The translations under genes and the position numbers were made by a program. The notes below the pieces were generated by a model. It made no database searches, was not told where the DNA came from, and saw nothing but the letters and a program-made list of their open reading frames with translations. From Aegilops tauschii subsp. strangulata (Eukaryota > Streptophyta > Magnoliopsida > Poales > Poaceae), in NCBI RefSeq assembly GCF_002575655.3, contig NC_053036.3:158138627-158202626 (forward strand): DNA of 64,000 bases, read 5' to 3'. This document shows positions 1-11,252 of the stretch, piece by piece (the first letter of the stretch is position 1; each line of letters starts with the position of its first letter).

Positions 1-2576
1 ATAGTGTGTGCAATAAATCTATAACCGGATAACCCCACACCATTTTGGTGTACAAAACGTTTGTGAAGTTTATGTATTGAAAGCCTTACATCAGTAGTCA
101 CGTGTTGGACAGGTTTGAGCATCTCATATGATTGCTTTTTGCAAAACGGTTGCATTCTCGGGCCCTATCACACGATGTTATCATGTATCGTGTGAGATGA
201 ACCTCCCATATCGCACACCTTCGTAAGCCAACGGTTTGAAAATGTGTGGGCTTAAACCGTTTTCTTAAGACTTAACTGCACTAGTGGTGGCCTTTTATGG
301 CTTGAACTTGATTGTATCAGTTTCTACCTACTTGTTTGTGGACGTAAATTTTTGGGACATGGTGGCACACGAGGATGTTATCCTGATCGATGATTGCTGC
401 TAGACGATTTGTACTTAATATAGCGATTGATTGGATACTGCGGCAATACACATGGATAAGTGAGCGAATACACAACGTTAATAAAGTAGATGTGGGCCAG
501 CTATAACTGAATTTAATGTAGAAAGACTGGTGTGTTTATGATCAGGGTGCAGGGTGACAGGCTACTCATCAGTGCAATTAACATTCGTGACCTGGGCGGT
601 AGTAAATGAGGCCTGTTCCTAGTTAAAATTACTCACCCAGCCTGCGGTATGGAGTAGTGCAGTTAGTTCTTCTTCTTTTTATTACACTAGTAGATTGTTT
701 AGTGCACGCATAGTATGGATTAGTGGAGTATTAATGTCACTCATCAAAGAAACCTAGCTGCAATACTACTGGCACATTGATTAAACATACATTTATCGAC
801 TAATACAGTACTACTAGTACATATCATCGGCCGAGCACACGAACTTAGCTGCAACCATGATAAACTTGCTCATATATATTTTGGTAATTAAATACAGCTT
901 GTAGATATTTTCATATTGTAAAGTTCAGTTAGAAATTGAGGGTGTATTTTGATGTCCCTAATTTGTTCACAAACGTGTATTGTAATTTTTGGTTAACATC
1001 CAAAGTACGATTGTAAAGCTGAGATCAAAACCAAAGTCATATTGGTGATGTCTCAGTATTCTCTATTAAGCCGTGTAAAAATATATCTTGGTTGTCCTAT
1101 TAAATTTTGCCTGATGCTCTGTTAATTGATGTACTTTCTTTATTAAGGTTGCATTTTAAAATACAAATTGTATTTTTCATAATTCGAGTTTGAATGAACC
1201 AACTGATTTTTTTGGGTAAGAAAGTGATACATCTAAGGAATTTGGTTGTGCGTCATAGTTCAATACAGCTTAGTGCAGATAGCCCTCACGCGGCATGGAG
1301 TTGCGTCCCCTACCTGAACGCCATGGTATTGGGGATGGCTATTCCGCGCGCGCTCGTTCCGACGCCCGATTTCGGACAGCGGTCTAAACAAAGTCAAGTT
1401 TCCTTAAACAAATCTGGGTGAGGGTTAATTAAATGACGCAGCAAGCCCCCCACCGGTTGAAATAACGGGGCCAGAGAGATTTATGGTAGGAGACACTGGG
1501 CCCCATCAACTGAATTCACGGAGGCAGACTTTTGACTTGGTTCATCAATCCCACGTGGTGGCCCTACATCCTTCGCTGATGTTGCCGTAAGAAAATATTC
1601 GCTCGCTCGAGCGGTCGACCGCGAAAGAGTCTTTTCGCATGGTATTTGGCTTATCGAAGGGATTAGCATGGTGGATAGAAAAGGGAAGAAAAATTTAGTC
1701 CGTCATTAGTGCAGGTTAGCATTGGCCAGCTGCTCCACATAAATGGAGAGTAACTCTCCTATTTAAAATTGTGGGTCCGGTGTAGTTATTGATGTCTGGC
1801 ATACGTAAGTTAATACTATCATTATGAAATGCTGAAGCATTTTATACATGATTATTGGTATGTATACTGCACGCATCTTGGAGGAATGTGTGGTTAAGAT
1901 TACAACCTCTCGTGGCACTATGTCCATTGGTGATTTATCGCTTGTTTGTTGGATGATGTTGCCGTTATGGCTTTGTTTATAAAGTTAGACGTGGTATGTT
2001 TTTTCTATAAAATTAAACTGCAGAAAACGGACTGAAGGTTGATGTGCTATGATTGTTGAAAAAATAAACTGAACTGGTCTAGCCGTCTAGGTGACATCCA
2101 CAATTTAGATATTAGTTTCTTCATGTGAACGGCTGAAGGTGAATGGTCAGCAATCCTCCTTTTCAACCAGGTGACGCTACCACGCTGCACGGCACTGCGC
2201 TTCCCCAGCTCGCAATATCAACCATTTGCAATTTCATAAGCAGCCATCTTTGACAAGAACTCTCGCAGAATTTTCTCCGGTCTACACAGGCGCCGTGTCA
2301 GCTAGGTATTACATGCACACCAAGACAAATGTGTAGCAGCCTTTTTCATTCAAAGAGAACAAATCAATCAGTAGTAGACTAGTACTCACCGCAACTACGA
2401 CCTCGGCTCCTTCTGATACTGCCAGGCATGCCATTATCTCCATGACTTTCAGCCAAGGTGCGCGGTGCGCCTCAGCGCTGCGACCAATCTCCACCCCGCC
2501 AAAAACTGTACCGATTGAGTTGCTTTCTCTTGAAGGAAGCGCAGCAGGCCAGCAGGACTAAATTTGGCAAGAAACC
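1..2576. other. Unassigned 5' flank of the receptor kinase gene
   Basis: This stretch is AT-rich, with only short ORFs on both strands and no recognisable protein domain, LTR or inverted-repeat terminus. It contains the upstream region of the lectin receptor kinase gene. I could not point to a convincing TATA box close to the start codon. It may hold old transposon fragments that I do not recognise by eye. Confidence 0.5.
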
Positions 2577-4616
2577 ATGCCGGCTCTTCTTCTGCTCTTG
2601 CTGTTGAGCTTGAGCATGGGCGGAGAGCTGGTCCCGTGCTCATCCGCCGGCGAGGGCCAGTTCGCCTTCCAGGGCTTCGCGGCGGCGAACCTTACGCTGG
2701 ATGGTCTCGCCGCCGTCATGCCCAACGGCCTGCTCGCGCTCACCAACTTCACTCTCCAGACAAAAGGCCATGCCTTCAACCCCACCCCTCTCCGCTTCCT
2801 CGACGTCAACGGGGCGACCAACTCCACTGCCGTGGCGCGCTCCTTCTCCACATCCTTCGTGTTCGCCATCGTCTCCAACTACGACGGCCTGAGCGACCAA
2901 GGGCTCGCCTTCGTGGTCGCCCCGACCACCAACTTCTCAACGGCGATCGCCGGGCAGTATCTGGGCCTCCTCGACGCCACGAACGGCGCCGCGAGCGACC
3001 ACATATTGGCAGTCGAGCTCGACACCATCATGAACCCCGAGTTCCGCGACATCAACAGCAACCACGTGGGCATCAACGTCAACAGCCTCATTTCGCGGAA
3101 GGCCAAGCCGGCCGGCTACTACGGCGATGACGGTGCCACCTTTCGAGACCTGATGTTGAACAGCCGCGAGCCGATGCAGGTGTGGGTGGACTACGATGGC
3201 CAGGCCAGGCAACTCAACGTGACACTGGCTCCTGCGCACGAGCCCAAACCCAGGTATCCTCTCCTCTCTGAAGCCATTGACCTCTCCTCTGTCCTCACGG
3301 AGACAATGTATGTTGGCTTCTCGTCGTCATCCGGCGTGGTGTCAACGCACCACTATGTGCTTGGATGGAGCTTCAGCTTGGACGGGCCTGCCCCGCCTCT
3401 TGATTTCTCTAAGCTTCCAGCACTGCCACGTGTGGGTTCGAAGCATCGGTCCATGGTCTTGGCTCTCGTGCTACCACTAGCAACCGTATTGATCATCGCC
3501 GCGGTGCTAGCTGCCGCCTCCTTCTTTGTGTGGCGTCGGCGTCGATTTGCTGAGGTGCGCGAAGATTGGGAGGATGAGTTCGGCCCACACCGGTTCGCAT
3601 ATAAAGATCTATTTCGTGCCACTGATGCATTCAAGAATGGAAATTTACTCGGTGCCGGAGGGTTTGGCAAAGTATACAAAGGGGTACTTCCTGGATCCAA
3701 TTTGGAAATCGCGGTGAAGAGAGTATCACATGACTCAAGACAAGGTATAAGAGAGTTCATTGCTGAAGTGGTGACCATTGGTCGTCTCCGCCACAGGAAT
3801 CTGGCACAGTTACAAGGCTATTGCCGGCGCAATGGTGAACTTCTCTTGGTGTATGACTACATGGAAAATGGTAGCCTTGACAAGTACTTGTACAATAACA
3901 ATGGGCCAACTTTGGATTGGCCTCAAAGATATTGGATCATCAAAGGTGTTGCATCAAGTTTACTGTATCTTCATGAGGATTGGGAACAAGTCGTCATCCA
4001 CCGAGATATAAAGGCAAGCAATGTGCTTTTAGATAAGCAGATGAATGAAAGGCTCGGCGATTTTGGCCTAGCAAGGTTGTACGATCATGGCACTGATGCT
4101 CAAACAACACATGTGGTTGGCACTATGGGATACCTCGCACCAGAACTTGTACGCACTGGGAAGGCAACACCTTCAACCGATGTATTTGCATTTGGTGTGT
4201 TTCTCCTAGAGGTTGTCTGTGGACGCAGGCCCATTGAAAGTGGTCAGCATAACAATAGGGTGGTGTTAGTCGACTGGGTGCTTGAACACCACCGCAATGG
4301 CTCAATCATTGACACGGTGGATCCACGCCTCATGGGTAAATTCAACACAGATGAGGTCACTCTTGTGCTCAAACTAGGTTTGTTGTGCACGCACCCATCG
4401 CCCAATGTGAGGCCTCCTGTGCAAAAGGTCATGCAATACCTCGATGGTGTCCAATTAGTTCCTGATTTACCATCGACATACATGAGCTACAGCATGTTGG
4501 TTCTCATGGAGAATGAAGGGTTTGATTCATACATCATGTCATGCCCTCCGCCAGGGATGACCATCTGCAGTGTATCTGACGTGTCGTCGGCAACGGTTCT
4601 TCTAGATGGGAGATGA
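2577..4616 (+). CDS. L-type lectin-domain receptor-like kinase (LecRK), intact, intronless
   Basis: This 679-residue protein is a plasma-membrane receptor Ser/Thr kinase. Residues 1-25 form a leucine-rich signal peptide. A legume-lectin domain covers about 27-275, with the FAFQGF start, the VELDT strand and the NHVGIN segment of the metal-binding region. Residues about 293-317 form one transmembrane helix followed by a RRRR stop-transfer. The kinase domain follows: glycine loop GAGGFG at 359-364, VAIK-type lysine 381, HRD at 475-477, DFG at 495-497 and GTMGYLAPE in the activation segment. All catalytic residues are present and it is an RD kinase. Length and lack of introns fit plant LecRKs, and the kinase most resembles the grass clade IV (SIT-like) group, though that placement is from memory. 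The ligand is unknown; roles in defence or salt response are inferred from the family. The start was chosen because the signal peptide follows directly. The neighbouring DNA is transposon-derived, so no operon-like context exists. Confidence 0.95.
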   Translation: MPALLLLLLLSLSMGGELVPCSSAGEGQFAFQGFAAANLTLDGLAAVMPNGLLALTNFTLQTKGHAFNPTPLRFLDVNGATNSTAVARSFSTSFVFAIVSNYDGLSDQGLAFVVAPTTNFSTAIAGQYLGLLDATNGAASDHILAVELDTIMNPEFRDINSNHVGINVNSLISRKAKPAGYYGDDGATFRDLMLNSREPMQVWVDYDGQARQLNVTLAPAHEPKPRYPLLSEAIDLSSVLTETMYVGFSSSSGVVSTHHYVLGWSFSLDGPAPPLDFSKLPALPRVGSKHRSMVLALVLPLATVLIIAAVLAAASFFVWRRRRFAEVREDWEDEFGPHRFAYKDLFRATDAFKNGNLLGAGGFGKVYKGVLPGSNLEIAVKRVSHDSRQGIREFIAEVVTIGRLRHRNLAQLQGYCRRNGELLLVYDYMENGSLDKYLYNNNGPTLDWPQRYWIIKGVASSLLYLHEDWEQVVIHRDIKASNVLLDKQMNERLGDFGLARLYDHGTDAQTTHVVGTMGYLAPELVRTGKATPSTDVFAFGVFLLEVVCGRRPIESGQHNNRVVLVDWVLEHHRNGSIIDTVDPRLMGKFNTDEVTLVLKLGLLCTHPSPNVRPPVQKVMQYLDGVQLVPDLPSTYMSYSMLVLMENEGFDSYIMSCPPPGMTICSVSDVSSATVLLDGR

Positions 4617-6869
4617 ATTTTTTGCTTGTAATCAACTATTTTTTGCTTGTAATCGTCGATAGGTGGTCTACTGATCTGGGTGTAATTTTTATTATTTTTC
4701 GTGTTCGTTGTGCTACCATTATTGAAGATGAATAGATCAGAAGTTTTCCCCACAAAAAAATATTTGTTCATGCATCTCTTCAAAAATGTTCATGTATTTG
4801 TCAAGAAGAAAAGGAAAATGGTGAGTACAAAATAATATAAAAGTAAGTGAAAACAAATAAAAAAACTTAAATGTTGAAGACTCATGAAATGTAGACAAAA
4901 AGGATGAAAAATAAAAATAGAAAAGGATACGTGTGATAAATTGGATGTGCACTTTGCGAGCAGGCGCATGGACCGGTCAAAACATGCCACGCAAGCCAAA
5001 TACATGGGCCCCGAAGTCGTCTCCGTTGACCATAAATCATCATTTTTTTATTTATTAAAATTGTAAATTATCATTTTTTAGAACAATGATCAGAGTGAGA
5101 TTAGGCTACAAATTTAAGTACCGTGAGTGCATTTTAAGCCAATCTAAAATTACTGCCATTGTGCCCCTCTGCGTGCCTCCCGTTGTCACACTCACACCGT
5201 GGCCAGGTAACTTCTGATTCTAAGCATAATAACCATGTGAAAACTCTGGCGCCTCGCTTTTGATGCAGCGTTAGCGTTATCCTAATATCTCCTCCCGTCG
5301 CTCTCAAAAAAAAAAAGATCTCCTCCCGTCCTTGATCGCCTACCACCGCCAGCCCACTGCTTCGTCTCTCGTCACCTCCATGAGCCACGGCAGTCAGAAT
5401 CTGACAGTGCAAGATCAATCAAGTCAGACGAGTATGGTAAGGAACAAGAAGCTGTAACCTCTTGCAGCCGGCGCCCTGGCCATGAATCTCCGATCAAGAT
5501 GCACTGCCTGCAGAGGCCCTAGGGTGAGGTTTCATGGAGACACGGCCATGATTTTCGTGGCGTCGCGCTGCGATCTTAATACTTCCAGTTTGATGAATCA
5601 TTGTTCGTTGCTGTAGGCTAGGTGTTTGACGAATTGACTCTTTGGCTTATAGAGTGTTAGTCGTAGAGCTTCAAATGATATCGACCTATGTAGGTTAATC
5701 GATGAATTCCATTGTTACTAATCAATACCAAGAACTATGTTGTAATGCTTCTTCGTTCACTTCTTTGGATTTTCTACGGTGCCTACTTCTGCACAATTCC
5801 TTTTAGGTGAAGTTGGTCGCTCATTCAGACAATATGTGCACTGAGAAATGATTGCAGAGCAGCGACAATAAAAAATTGTATGAATGTGCGAAAATTGATA
5901 GGATTAACTCCTGGTATTGCATTATTATTCTGCGGTGTAATGATCTTTCTAATGAGTTATATACTTATATGCTGCAATTTATATGTTCTGCGGCCTCCTC
6001 GGTCAAGTCCTCCCTTTCTTCAGGTTGGACAATGGTCTTATCTCTTGCAGTTTGTATGTTCTGCAGCCTCCATGGTCATGTCCTCTCTTACTTCAGGCTG
6101 GGCAGAGGTTTTAACTACATGTATGTGCCAATGCACCTGTAAGCCTCCCTAAATTATTTCCAATTCTAATAAACGTTGCAGTTTATCTTGACCATAATAT
6201 TTAACAAAAATAATTGTTATCTTCATGTGATGCTAATTATTACATTTTTGGTATACCTGAGATTTTTGTTGTTGCGATCTCTGCTTAGAAATAAGGAGAA
6301 AAGGCCTACATATAAAAGCCTCCGATCAAAGGCTGATCTGCTGTGTTTTTAGGATTATGGTATTGACCTAAAAATGGAATTATGTAATGCAATCTTCTGG
6401 AGTTTACTATATATTACTAGCTTCCTTCCATGTGCCTTTTATAGCTACAATAAGTGAATAATGACAGATGAGGTATCTAAAGATCTCCACTTAGAGCAGA
6501 TGTCTGGTGACGGATTTCCTTTATATTGCATACTTTTCAAATACATAGTAACTGTTGATTCAGAAACTGTATATATAACTTCTTTATATCTTTTTTTTTT
6601 GTGAATGAGGAAATTTTCCTGAACTCTATCAATCTCTAAAGTTTGTAAGCATCAAGTTCAATGTTAGTGAGGAACATATGAAGCCTTAGCTAAGGAAATA
6701 TAACCTTCGTTGTCTAAGGTGCGCAATAATAATCATGTAAAGAGTGTGAGGATGTTTATCTTCCTTTACTAGGAGTATAATGCATATGAACTAGAAATAT
6801 GCACATGTTTTGCTATTCTGGCACCTAAATTTATTTTTATGAGTGATGCATGTTTCACTATTTTCAGAT
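4617..6869. other. Unassigned 3' flank of the receptor kinase gene
   Basis: The stretch is AT-rich with scattered short ORFs and no recognised gene. The 3' UTR of the kinase gene presumably lies in the first 150 bases. A GC-moderate patch around 5.3-5.6 kb and a two-copy tandem repeat at about 5.97-6.12 kb are the only structures I noticed. Confidence 0.5.
5974..6119. repeat. 73-bp tandem duplication
   Basis: Two imperfect copies of a 73-base unit start at 5974 and 6047. Both read 'GCArTTtrTATGTTCTGC' and both contain a 'CTTCAGG' block near the middle. They are not associated with any recognised gene. Confidence 0.7.
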
Positions 6870-7590
6870 GATCCACCCTGTCTGCAGTCATGAAGCCATG
6901 CTCTTTACATCCTTATTCGCCGAAATAGGCTTTCGCCCCACTATATAGATATAACAACCACCTGATACAACTGTGAATCCACTGCTAGGGCAGACAACAC
7001 AAGCACGCGATGACAGCAGAGTCGGATCGACGGGAACATTGATGACCCGTAATCGATGCGCCAGCCGAAGGATTTCCACCACGCTCCTACCACTTCGGAC
7101 TGCCGCATACCAAGCAACACCTTCAAGAAGGAACGCGACAATGCCGACGCTGCTGCCCGGACTGGTCCTAGGGTTTCCCCCGGCACGCGGAGGGGCGTGG
7201 GGAAGGGGAATACCCGATGCCCTTCAGGAAGGAACGGTAGCGCCCGCGGGCGTCACCGCGTCAGTGCCGGCCAAGCCGACAGAGATTTCTCCCGTCCGCC
7301 AACCAACCACAACCCTGTACGATCCGTCGCACTCCACCAAACTTGCTGCCCACCACCATGCGCCCCATGGTCTTGGAATCACCACCGCCGTCTCACCATG
7401 GTAAGTGAAGCGGGACCGACGGATCCTATAGGGAATAGCCGAAAACAAGGAGCAGCAGAATCAGCAGCCACGCAGGAGGGGACAACCTCCACCGCCATCG
7501 GCGGTCACCGACCGGACGCAACAAGAGGAGCACACCAGGCCCCACGGCCCGGCCGAGCCCGAATGGGGCTCGTGAAGAACTCGTCGCCGC
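6870..7590. other. GC-rich host sequence, left arm of the split target
   Basis: This GC-rich segment ends exactly at the GCCGC target duplication of the LTR retrotransposon and continues at 57736. Open frames exist on both strands (for example 6973-7404 and 7056-7595 plus, 7224-7448 minus), but none carries a domain I recognise. The minus-strand reading looks like a GC-rich 5' leader, as found at the start of grass genes or of captured gene fragments. It may belong to a larger mobile element whose right end is discussed at 59087. Confidence 0.4.
7586..7590. other. Target-site duplication GCCGC (left copy)
   Basis: The five bases directly before the 5' LTR are GCCGC. The same five bases follow the 3' LTR at 57731-57735. 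A 5-bp duplication is the standard signature of LTR-retrotransposon integration. Confidence 0.95.
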
Positions 7591-10500
7591 TGTGACGCCC
7601 GGGTAATTAAGCTACAGTAATCCCACGCTAATAGTGCCACGTTACCTCCGTTACTGTTGCTAATCTATCGTTAGATCAAAACCGGTCCAAAATTCAAATT
7701 CAAAATTTGGTAAATAATAAAAGTTTTCAAACATTAAAATAAAAATGTTCGGTTTGTACTAAATATTACATAGATAATTATGGTGTAGAAGACACAGTTT
7801 TATAAAATGCATAAATATTTTAAATTGAATTAAAACAGAAAAGAAAATAAATAAAAGAAAGAAAATACAAAAGAGAAAAACAAAAGACCAAAAAAATATA
7901 TATAAGAGAAACCCCCCCGGGCTTCGGCCCAGCTGACCACAGGCCCAACTGGGCCAACCCACCAGGCCCAGCCGACCACTCCCCCCACTCCCTCTTATCC
8001 ACTCCCTCCCCCCGCAAACCCTAACCCACTACCCCCACTCCCCCTCGTCAGCCCCCACCTCTTGATCCGACCTGGATCGGGGAAGGGGATCGAGGCCGCC
8101 CCCTCGCCCGTCGCCGTTGGACGCCGCCGCCTGGAGCCCGCGCTCCCTCGCCCGCCTGCTCCCTCTCCGGCGCCGTCGTCCCCGTCACCCTCCTCGCGCA
8201 CCGCTGCCACAATCCGTACGCCCCCCGTGAGCACGCCCCGCGCCCCTCCTCCTCTCTCCCCTGTCCCTGCTCACCGCGCCCGCTGCCGCTGACCCGCGCC
8301 CGAGCTCGCGCATGCCTTGCCGCGCCCGTGCGCATCCTGCACCCGCGCTCGCGGCACCCCGACCGCACGCTCCCGCTCCGCCGTAGCCTCCCCCTGCCGC
8401 ACGCATGTCCGAGCCCCGCCTCGCCCTGTCGCTGCCAAGAGAGGCCGTCGTCGCCTTAGGCCCCTGCTCGCCATGCCCGACCTCCCTCCTCGGCGTCCAT
8501 CGCACCGCTCTGGCCTCCCCGTGCGGCTGCCCGCTGCTCCGGCGCCATCCTCGCCCGGCCGCGCCACCGCGACCTCCTCCCGCTCGCGCCTGCTGCCGTG
8601 GCCGCGCGCGCCGCCGCGCCTCTGCACCCCTGCTGCTTCTCCTCTGTCGGCCGCGGGCCTGCTCGTCGCCGACCCCGCACTCCGTCCCCTGCGCCACCGA
8701 CGCCGCCGCGCCGTTGGCCATCGCGGCCGCCCTGACCTCTGGCCTCGCCCCGCCGCTCCCTGCGAGCGAGCGCCTGCACAGGCGCCCGTAGCGCCCGCTA
8801 ACCCGCATCGGCCCCTGGGCCTATGACGGGTAGGCCCCGTCCAGAGAACGTTTTAGTTAAAAATAATAATAGTAAATAATTAAATTAAATAAATAAATAA
8901 TTAGTTTAATTAACTTAATTAATCCTCTTAATTAATCTAATTAACTCATGTTAATTAACCGAGACACTTAGTTAAAACTAATTAACTCTGATTAGCTAAT
9001 ATGTGACATTGACAACCGGGACCCACGCATCTGTTGACCCAGTCAAACCCCCTGTTGACTGCTGACGTCATGATGACATCAGCATGCACTATTCTGGATA
9101 ATGTTAAATTAAAATAATTAAATAAATCCTAAAAATGATTTAAACCTTTTAGAATTAATATAAAATAAAAAGTAGCTCAGATGAAAAAACTTTGTACATG
9201 AAAGTTGCTCAGAACGACGAGACAATTCCGGATACGCAGCCCATTCGTCCGCCACACATCCCTAGCATAGCAAACACGCAACTTCCCCCCTCCGGTTCAT
9301 CTGTCCAAAAACGCGAAACACCGGGGATACTTTCCCGGATGTTCCCCCCTTCGCCGGTATCACCTCTTACGCGTTAGGGCACACCTAACACCGCTGTTTG
9401 CTTTGTCATGCATCGTTATGCATCTGTTTGCATTGTATTCATTGTTTCTTCCCCCTCTTCTCTCCGGTAGACTACGAGACCGACGCCGCTGCTGGTGCCC
9501 CGACCGACTACGCTGTTGACGACCCCTACTTGCCAGAGCAACCAGGCAAGCCCCCCCTTGATCACCAGATATCGCCTATTCCTTATCTATACTGCTTGCA
9601 TTAGAGTAGTGTAGCATGTTACTGTTTTCGGTTAATCCTATTCTGCTGCATAGCCTGTCCTTGCTACTACTGTTGTTACCTTTACCTGCAACCCTAAATA
9701 CTTAGTATAGGATGCTAGTTTTCCATCAGTGGCCCTACATTCTTGTTCGTCTACCATGCTATACTATCGGGCCGTGATCACTAGGGAGGTGATCACGGGT
9801 ATATACTATATACTTTATATACATGACACATGTGGTGACTAAAGTCGGGTCAGCTCGTTGAGTACCCGCAAGTGATTCTGATGAGGGGGCTGAAAGGACA
9901 GGTGGCTCCATCCCGGTAGAGGTGGGCCTGGGTTCCTGACGGCCCCCGACTGTTACTTTGTGGCGGAGCGACAGGGCAGGTTGAGACCACCTAGGAGAGA
10001 GGTGGGTCTGGCCCTGGTCGGCGTCCGCGGATACTTAAAAATAACACGCTTAACAAGTTCTTGGTATTTGATCTGAGTCTGGCCATTTGGTCTATACGCA
10101 CTAACCAACTACGTGGGAAAGATATGGGCACTTGATGTCGTGGTATCAGCCGAAGCCTTCGTGACGTCAGCGACTGAGCGGCGCGTGCCGGGTTGGACCG
10201 CGTAACGTGACTTTCTTTTGAAATGGAGGTTGCTAGGTCTGCTCTCCGGCCGCGTACGCAACGTGCAAGTGTGCAATGGACGATGGGCCCAGACCCCAGC
10301 GCGCATAGGATTTAGACCGGCGTGCTGACCTCTCCGTTGTGCCTAGGTGGGGCTGCGACGTGTTGATCTCCCGCGGCCGGGCATGACCCAGAAAAGTGTG
10401 TCCGGCCAAATGGGATCGAGCGTGTTGGGTTATGTGGTGCACCCCTGCAGGGAAGTTTATCTATTCGAATAGCCGTGTCCCTCGGTAAAAGGACGACCCG

Positions 10501-11252
10501 GAGTTGTACCTTGGCCTTATGACAACTAGAACCGGATACTTAATAAAACACACCCTTCCAAGTGCCAGATACAACCCGATGATCGCTCTCTAACAGGGCG
10601 ACGAGGAGGGGATCGCCGGGTAGGATTATGCTATGCGATGCTACTTGGTGAACTTACCATCTACTCTCTTCTACATGCTGCAAGATGGAGGTGGCCAGAA
10701 GCGTAGTCTTCGACAGGATTAGCTATCCCCCTCTTATTCTGGCTTTCTGCAGTTCAGTCCACCGATATGGCCCTTTACACATATACCCATGCATATGTAG
10801 TGTAGCTCCCTGCTTGCGAGTACTTTGGATGAGTACTCACGGTTGCTTTTCTCCCTCTTTTCCCCTTTCTATACCTGGTTGTCGCAACCAGATGCTGGAG
10901 TCTAGGAGCTAGAGACCCCGAGGATGATTCTACGTGGAGTTCGGCTTCGAGGAGTAGTTAGGAGGTCCCAAGCAGGAGGGCTTGCCTTTTCGATCGTTGC
11001 TACTTTTGTGCTAGCCTTCTTAAGGCAATCTTGTTTAACTTATGTCTGTACTCAGATATTATTGCTTCCGCCGACTCTTGGGTTTTCGAGCTTATGTATT
11101 CGAGCCTTCGAGGCCCTTGGCTTGTAATATAAAGCTTGTTTTATTTTAATTCGTGTCTAGAGTTGTGTTGTGATATCTTCCCATGAGTCCTCGATCTTGA
11201 TCGTACACATTTGCGTGTATGATTAGTGTACGATTGAATCGGGGGCGTCACA
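7591..11252 (+). repeat. 5' LTR of the outer retrotransposon
   Basis: This is a 3662-bp LTR with TG...CA ends. It contains an AT-rich leading part, an extremely GC-rich block at about 8050-8820, then AT-rich 'TTAATTAA' runs around 8860-9000. The GC block leaves long stop-free frames on both strands; these appear equally in the other LTR and match nothing I know, so I treat them as non-genic. A TATA-like 'TATATACTATATAC' run near 9800 could serve as promoter. Confidence 0.93.

Noticed and set aside
7596..7650. CRISPR-like or tRNA gene candidates across the window
   Set aside because: The tandem arrays lack regular unique spacers and the organism is a plant. No cloverleaf with A and B boxes was recognised; TGGTATCATAGC is a retrotransposon primer site.
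8048..8826. Long overlapping ORFs on both strands (up to 207 codons) in the GC-rich LTR block
   Set aside because: They occur because stop codons are rare in GC-rich DNA, are repeated in the other LTR with changes typical of non-coding DNA, and show no domain.
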